A DNA stretch of 5,817 nucleotides from the NCBI GenBank assembly GCA_000433415.1, contig FR890479.1, positions 1 to 5,817 of the forward strand, read 5' to 3'. This document shows, one piece after another, positions 3,391 to 5,817 of the stretch. Within the stretch, counting starts at the first letter, position 1. Each line of letters starts with the position of its first letter. The notes under the pieces are model-generated. The model was not told the origin of the DNA. It did not search any database and worked only from the letters and a program-made list of their open reading frames with translations. A program made the position numbers and the translations under genes. The DNA is from Clostridium sp. CAG:448 (lineage in GTDB: Bacteria > Bacillota > Clostridia > Oscillospirales > CAG-272).

Positions 3391-5817
3391 ATGAAAAAAG
3401 GCAAACACAATTTATTACACTATCTTTTGCTTGCAGGTTCCTGTTTGTTTTTACTTGTGGGCATTCTATCCGCATGTACCCCAAAAAAGACAGATGATGT
3501 CACAACCGATTCCGAAGGCACCTCCCCCCAAGAAACAACTGCCGATACGGCAGCGGATACCAAAGAAAACACGGAAACCGGAACAGAAGCCGAAACCAAT
3601 GCAACACCTGCACTCCCGGAAGAACGATCAATCGGTTCCGCAAATGTCGCTCTCGGTTGTCCCGTCATTACCAATGGTTGCAAGGACGGTTCCAATCAGA
3701 ATCTGACCGACGGGAGCGGTGACACCGACTATGTATCAGACGAACACAAGGATTTCTATCCCTTTGAAGTCGTTGTGGACCTAACCCGCTCCTACCCGGT
3801 GAACGGTATTCGTTTGCAGGACGGCAGTGCCAAAAAGGTCGGAAAACTGACAGGATTTACGCTCTCCGTATCGGCAGACGGACGCACCTATAATCAGGTT
3901 GCAGACCAAAGTGCACTGAAGGACGGGCAGCTTCTTCTTGACAAGGTCACAGACGCGCGTTATGTAAAAATAACCGCAACGGAGGTGACAAAAGGTTCCT
4001 CCGGCAAATACGCCATTTCGCTGTCCGAAATGGAAGTTCTCTCTGAGATCACAACATACGATAATCTTCTGCCGCAAAAACGGGCACTGGCTATGCAGCC
4101 GGGAGCAACCGATCAGTTTGCGGTCCGATGCCGCCTCGGGACTCCCGCCGGTACCCTGCAATGGGTTTCCGACCGCCCGGACGTTGTGAGCGTCGAAAAA
4201 ACAACCGGTGAAATCACCGCACATGCGGACGGAACCGCAACGATCTATGTTTCGGACGGCAAAAACTGCACTGCCATCCCCGTTACCGTTGCCACTCCCA
4301 AACCCGCCTACACCATTTCCACCTTCTATCTTGCCAACCATGCGCCAAACACGCTTGAAGTATTCGACTATCTGAAGGAGTGCGGCATTACCTTTATTGA
4401 AAATTGCCGTCCGTACGATTACTATGGCAATCTGACAACCGAATATCTGCGTGTCATGGCTAACGATTACGGGCTGACGCTGTCGGTTGCAGATCCCGTA
4501 AAGGAGGATGCATGGCTGTCGGTGACTGAAAGCGAGATCACAGCCATCGTCAACCGCTATAAAAATCTGCCCGGCATCGGCGGCATCTATTTGCGCGATG
4601 AACCCTCTCAACCCAATATTTTTGCCCCGATTTACAGAACCGTCGTGGCAGCCGATCCTGCCTCCAACCCGCATCTGAACCTGCTTCCCAATATCGGCGG
4701 CGACTACTATGGCTATGTTTCCGACTGGGTAGCAACGGTCGGCAGCCAAAATCTGAAAAGCCTTTCTTACGACATGTATCCGTTCGGCACCTCCAGAAAT
4801 TCCATCAACAATGCCGTTTACGACCACCTCGATCTCTACCGGCGGGTAGGAAACACCTGGGGTGTCAATACCGGCTACTATATGCAAGCCATGGGAATCA
4901 ACGGCGCTTATCGCGTGCCGAATGACAACGAGATGATGTACTACGCATCGCTCGGCGTTGCCTACGGTTTGAAGGAATTCAAATGGTTCGTTTGGTTCAC
5001 GCCTCCCTATTCGGGAGAAGGCGAGCACTTCATCACGGGTATCTTAGACAGCGAAGGAAAAAAGAGCTCTCTGTTTGACGGCGTAACTGCCGTGGACAAA
5101 ATGCTCTCGACGCTCAGTCCGTACCTTGCGAACACGGATTCTGTTGCGGTCTATCACACGGACGGCAAAAACGGAAACAAACTGCCTGCTGATTTTTGCC
5201 TGCATACAACCGGCTCCTATGTTGTTTCCGTCATGCGCGACCGTACAGACGGTCAGGAATATCTGGTTGTGGTCAACAAAAGCTTCCGCAAAGATGCAAT
5301 TGCTGACTTTACTGTCACTGGCAATTCCCTGGATCTTTCCGCGGTAGCGGACATCACGTCGGGAACACCGGCTGCTCTGAAAAAAACCGGCAACGGCTTT
5401 TCGCTGAGTCTGAAGGCGGGCGGACTTGCCGTCCTGCGGTTACCGCAAGGCTGCAGCATTCTTCCCGCTGCCGGTCAAAAAGACGGTGAGAATCTCCTTG
5501 AAGGTTGCGGTGCCTCGGTATCCTCCTCTGCAGGTGATGGCAGGTATGCTTATATGCTCAATGACGGAGACCGCTCCACAAACTTCGCGACGGCGGAAGC
5601 ACAGACAGGCTGGATTCTCTATGACCTGCATACCGTACGCTCCTTCAACCGCGTGGATATTTACCCTGCCAGCGGTCAGGCGGTCGGATTCTTCTTCCCG
5701 AAGGCACTTTCCGTCTGGATATCCGAGGACGGAAAAGAATTCAGGAAGGTTGCATCATACACCGATATTGACGCATACAAATGGGACTCCATTCGTTTTG
5801 AGACGGTCAGAGCGCGC
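3391..5817 (+). CDS. Surface lipoprotein, glycosidase-like TIM barrel with F5/8C and Big_2 modules (3' partial)
   Basis: The frame is open for 809 codons from the ATG to the right edge with no stop, so the C-terminus is missing. Residues 1-29 are a lipoprotein signal peptide (MKKGKH, hydrophobic core, lipobox LSAC with C29 as the lipidated residue). An acidic Thr/Glu/Asp-rich linker (30-76) acts as a stalk. Then come a discoidin-like F5/8 type C module (about 82-218; NLTDG, FEVVVDL, RYVKI), a bacterial Ig-like Big_2 module (about 228-301; WVSDRPDVVSV, TGEITAHADGTATI), a beta/alpha-barrel domain (about 307-588), a beta-sandwich (about 589-688; YLVVVNKS, GGLAVLRL), and a second F5/8C module (about 700-809+; MLNDGDRSTNF, WILYDL). 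The barrel carries GGIYLRDEPS (397-406), with E404 placed like the acid/base of clan GH-A enzymes, plus LSYDMYPF (458-465) and WFVWFTPP (532-539). It probably binds and cuts a glycan at the cell surface. Activity, substrate and GH family are not established; a non-catalytic binder is possible. Confidence 0.87.
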   Translation, partial: MKKGKHNLLHYLLLAGSCLFLLVGILSACTPKKTDDVTTDSEGTSPQETTADTAADTKENTETGTEAETNATPALPEERSIGSANVALGCPVITNGCKDGSNQNLTDGSGDTDYVSDEHKDFYPFEVVVDLTRSYPVNGIRLQDGSAKKVGKLTGFTLSVSADGRTYNQVADQSALKDGQLLLDKVTDARYVKITATEVTKGSSGKYAISLSEMEVLSEITTYDNLLPQKRALAMQPGATDQFAVRCRLGTPAGTLQWVSDRPDVVSVEKTTGEITAHADGTATIYVSDGKNCTAIPVTVATPKPAYTISTFYLANHAPNTLEVFDYLKECGITFIENCRPYDYYGNLTTEYLRVMANDYGLTLSVADPVKEDAWLSVTESEITAIVNRYKNLPGIGGIYLRDEPSQPNIFAPIYRTVVAADPASNPHLNLLPNIGGDYYGYVSDWVATVGSQNLKSLSYDMYPFGTSRNSINNAVYDHLDLYRRVGNTWGVNTGYYMQAMGINGAYRVPNDNEMMYYASLGVAYGLKEFKWFVWFTPPYSGEGEHFITGILDSEGKKSSLFDGVTAVDKMLSTLSPYLANTDSVAVYHTDGKNGNKLPADFCLHTTGSYVVSVMRDRTDGQEYLVVVNKSFRKDAIADFTVTGNSLDLSAVADITSGTPAALKKTGNGFSLSLKAGGLAVLRLPQGCSILPAAGQKDGENLLEGCGASVSSSAGDGRYAYMLNDGDRSTNFATAEAQTGWILYDLHTVRSFNRVDIYPASGQAVGFFFPKALSVWISEDGKEFRKVASYTDIDAYKWDSIRFETVRAR

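Noticed and set aside
3781..5028. A 415-residue open frame on the minus strand inside the lipoprotein gene
   Set aside because: It lies wholly opposite a gene with clear signal peptide, domains, promoter and ribosome binding site. Its translation is low-complexity in pattern and shows no family motif; long antisense frames are expected where codon bias removes stops.

Overview
The window reads as a piece of chromosome from an anaerobic Firmicute, most likely an uncultured gut or rumen Clostridium relative of the Oscillospiraceae/Ruminococcaceae type. This rests on Gram-positive-style AAGGAG/AAAGGA ribosome binding sites, moderate GC, a lipobox lipoprotein with an acidic Thr/Glu-rich stalk, and a C-terminal fragment that looks like a clostridial Cthe_2159-type carbohydrate-binding protein. 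The taxonomy is inference from style and gene content; no marker gene is present. All supported genes are on the + strand.

Layout. (1) Positions 1-301 hold the last 99 residues of a large secreted protein whose body lies upstream, ending in a beta-sheet-like tail typical of carbohydrate-binding beta-helix proteins. (2) Positions 302-438 are a regulatory gap with an AT-rich hairpin, several ACGTT-type repeats and a TATAAT box. (3) Positions 439-3072 form a compact three-gene operon: an OmpR/PhoB-type response regulator, a sensor histidine kinase joined to it by an ATGA overlap, and, 13 nt later, a TVP38/TMEM64 (VTT/SNARE-associated) multi-spanning membrane protein with a very basic C-terminal tail. 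A good intrinsic terminator closes the operon at 3078-3121. (4) Positions 3122-3390 are non-coding and end in a near-consensus promoter (TTGACA, 17 bp, extended TAAGAT) with an inverted repeat in its spacer, then a strong ribosome binding site. (5) From 3391 to the right edge (809 residues, no stop reached) runs a large surface lipoprotein with the order lipobox, acidic linker, discoidin-like F5/8C module, bacterial Ig-like (Big_2) module, TIM-barrel glycosidase-like domain with a RDEPS motif, beta-sandwich, and a second F5/8C module cut by the window edge.

How the parts may work together. The operon looks like an envelope-sensing module: the kinase has only a very short external loop between its two membrane helices, as in intramembrane-sensing kinases, and its partner gene encodes a membrane protein of a superfamily tied to lipid or lipid-carrier movement. 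The two flanking genes encode secreted or surface proteins that probably bind or cut glycans. Whether the two-component system controls them is not shown by the sequence. The least familiar items are the pairing of the short-loop sensor with the VTT protein and the multi-domain glycosidase-like lipoprotein, which I cannot place in a named glycoside hydrolase family. I see no mobile element, CRISPR array, tRNA or rRNA.
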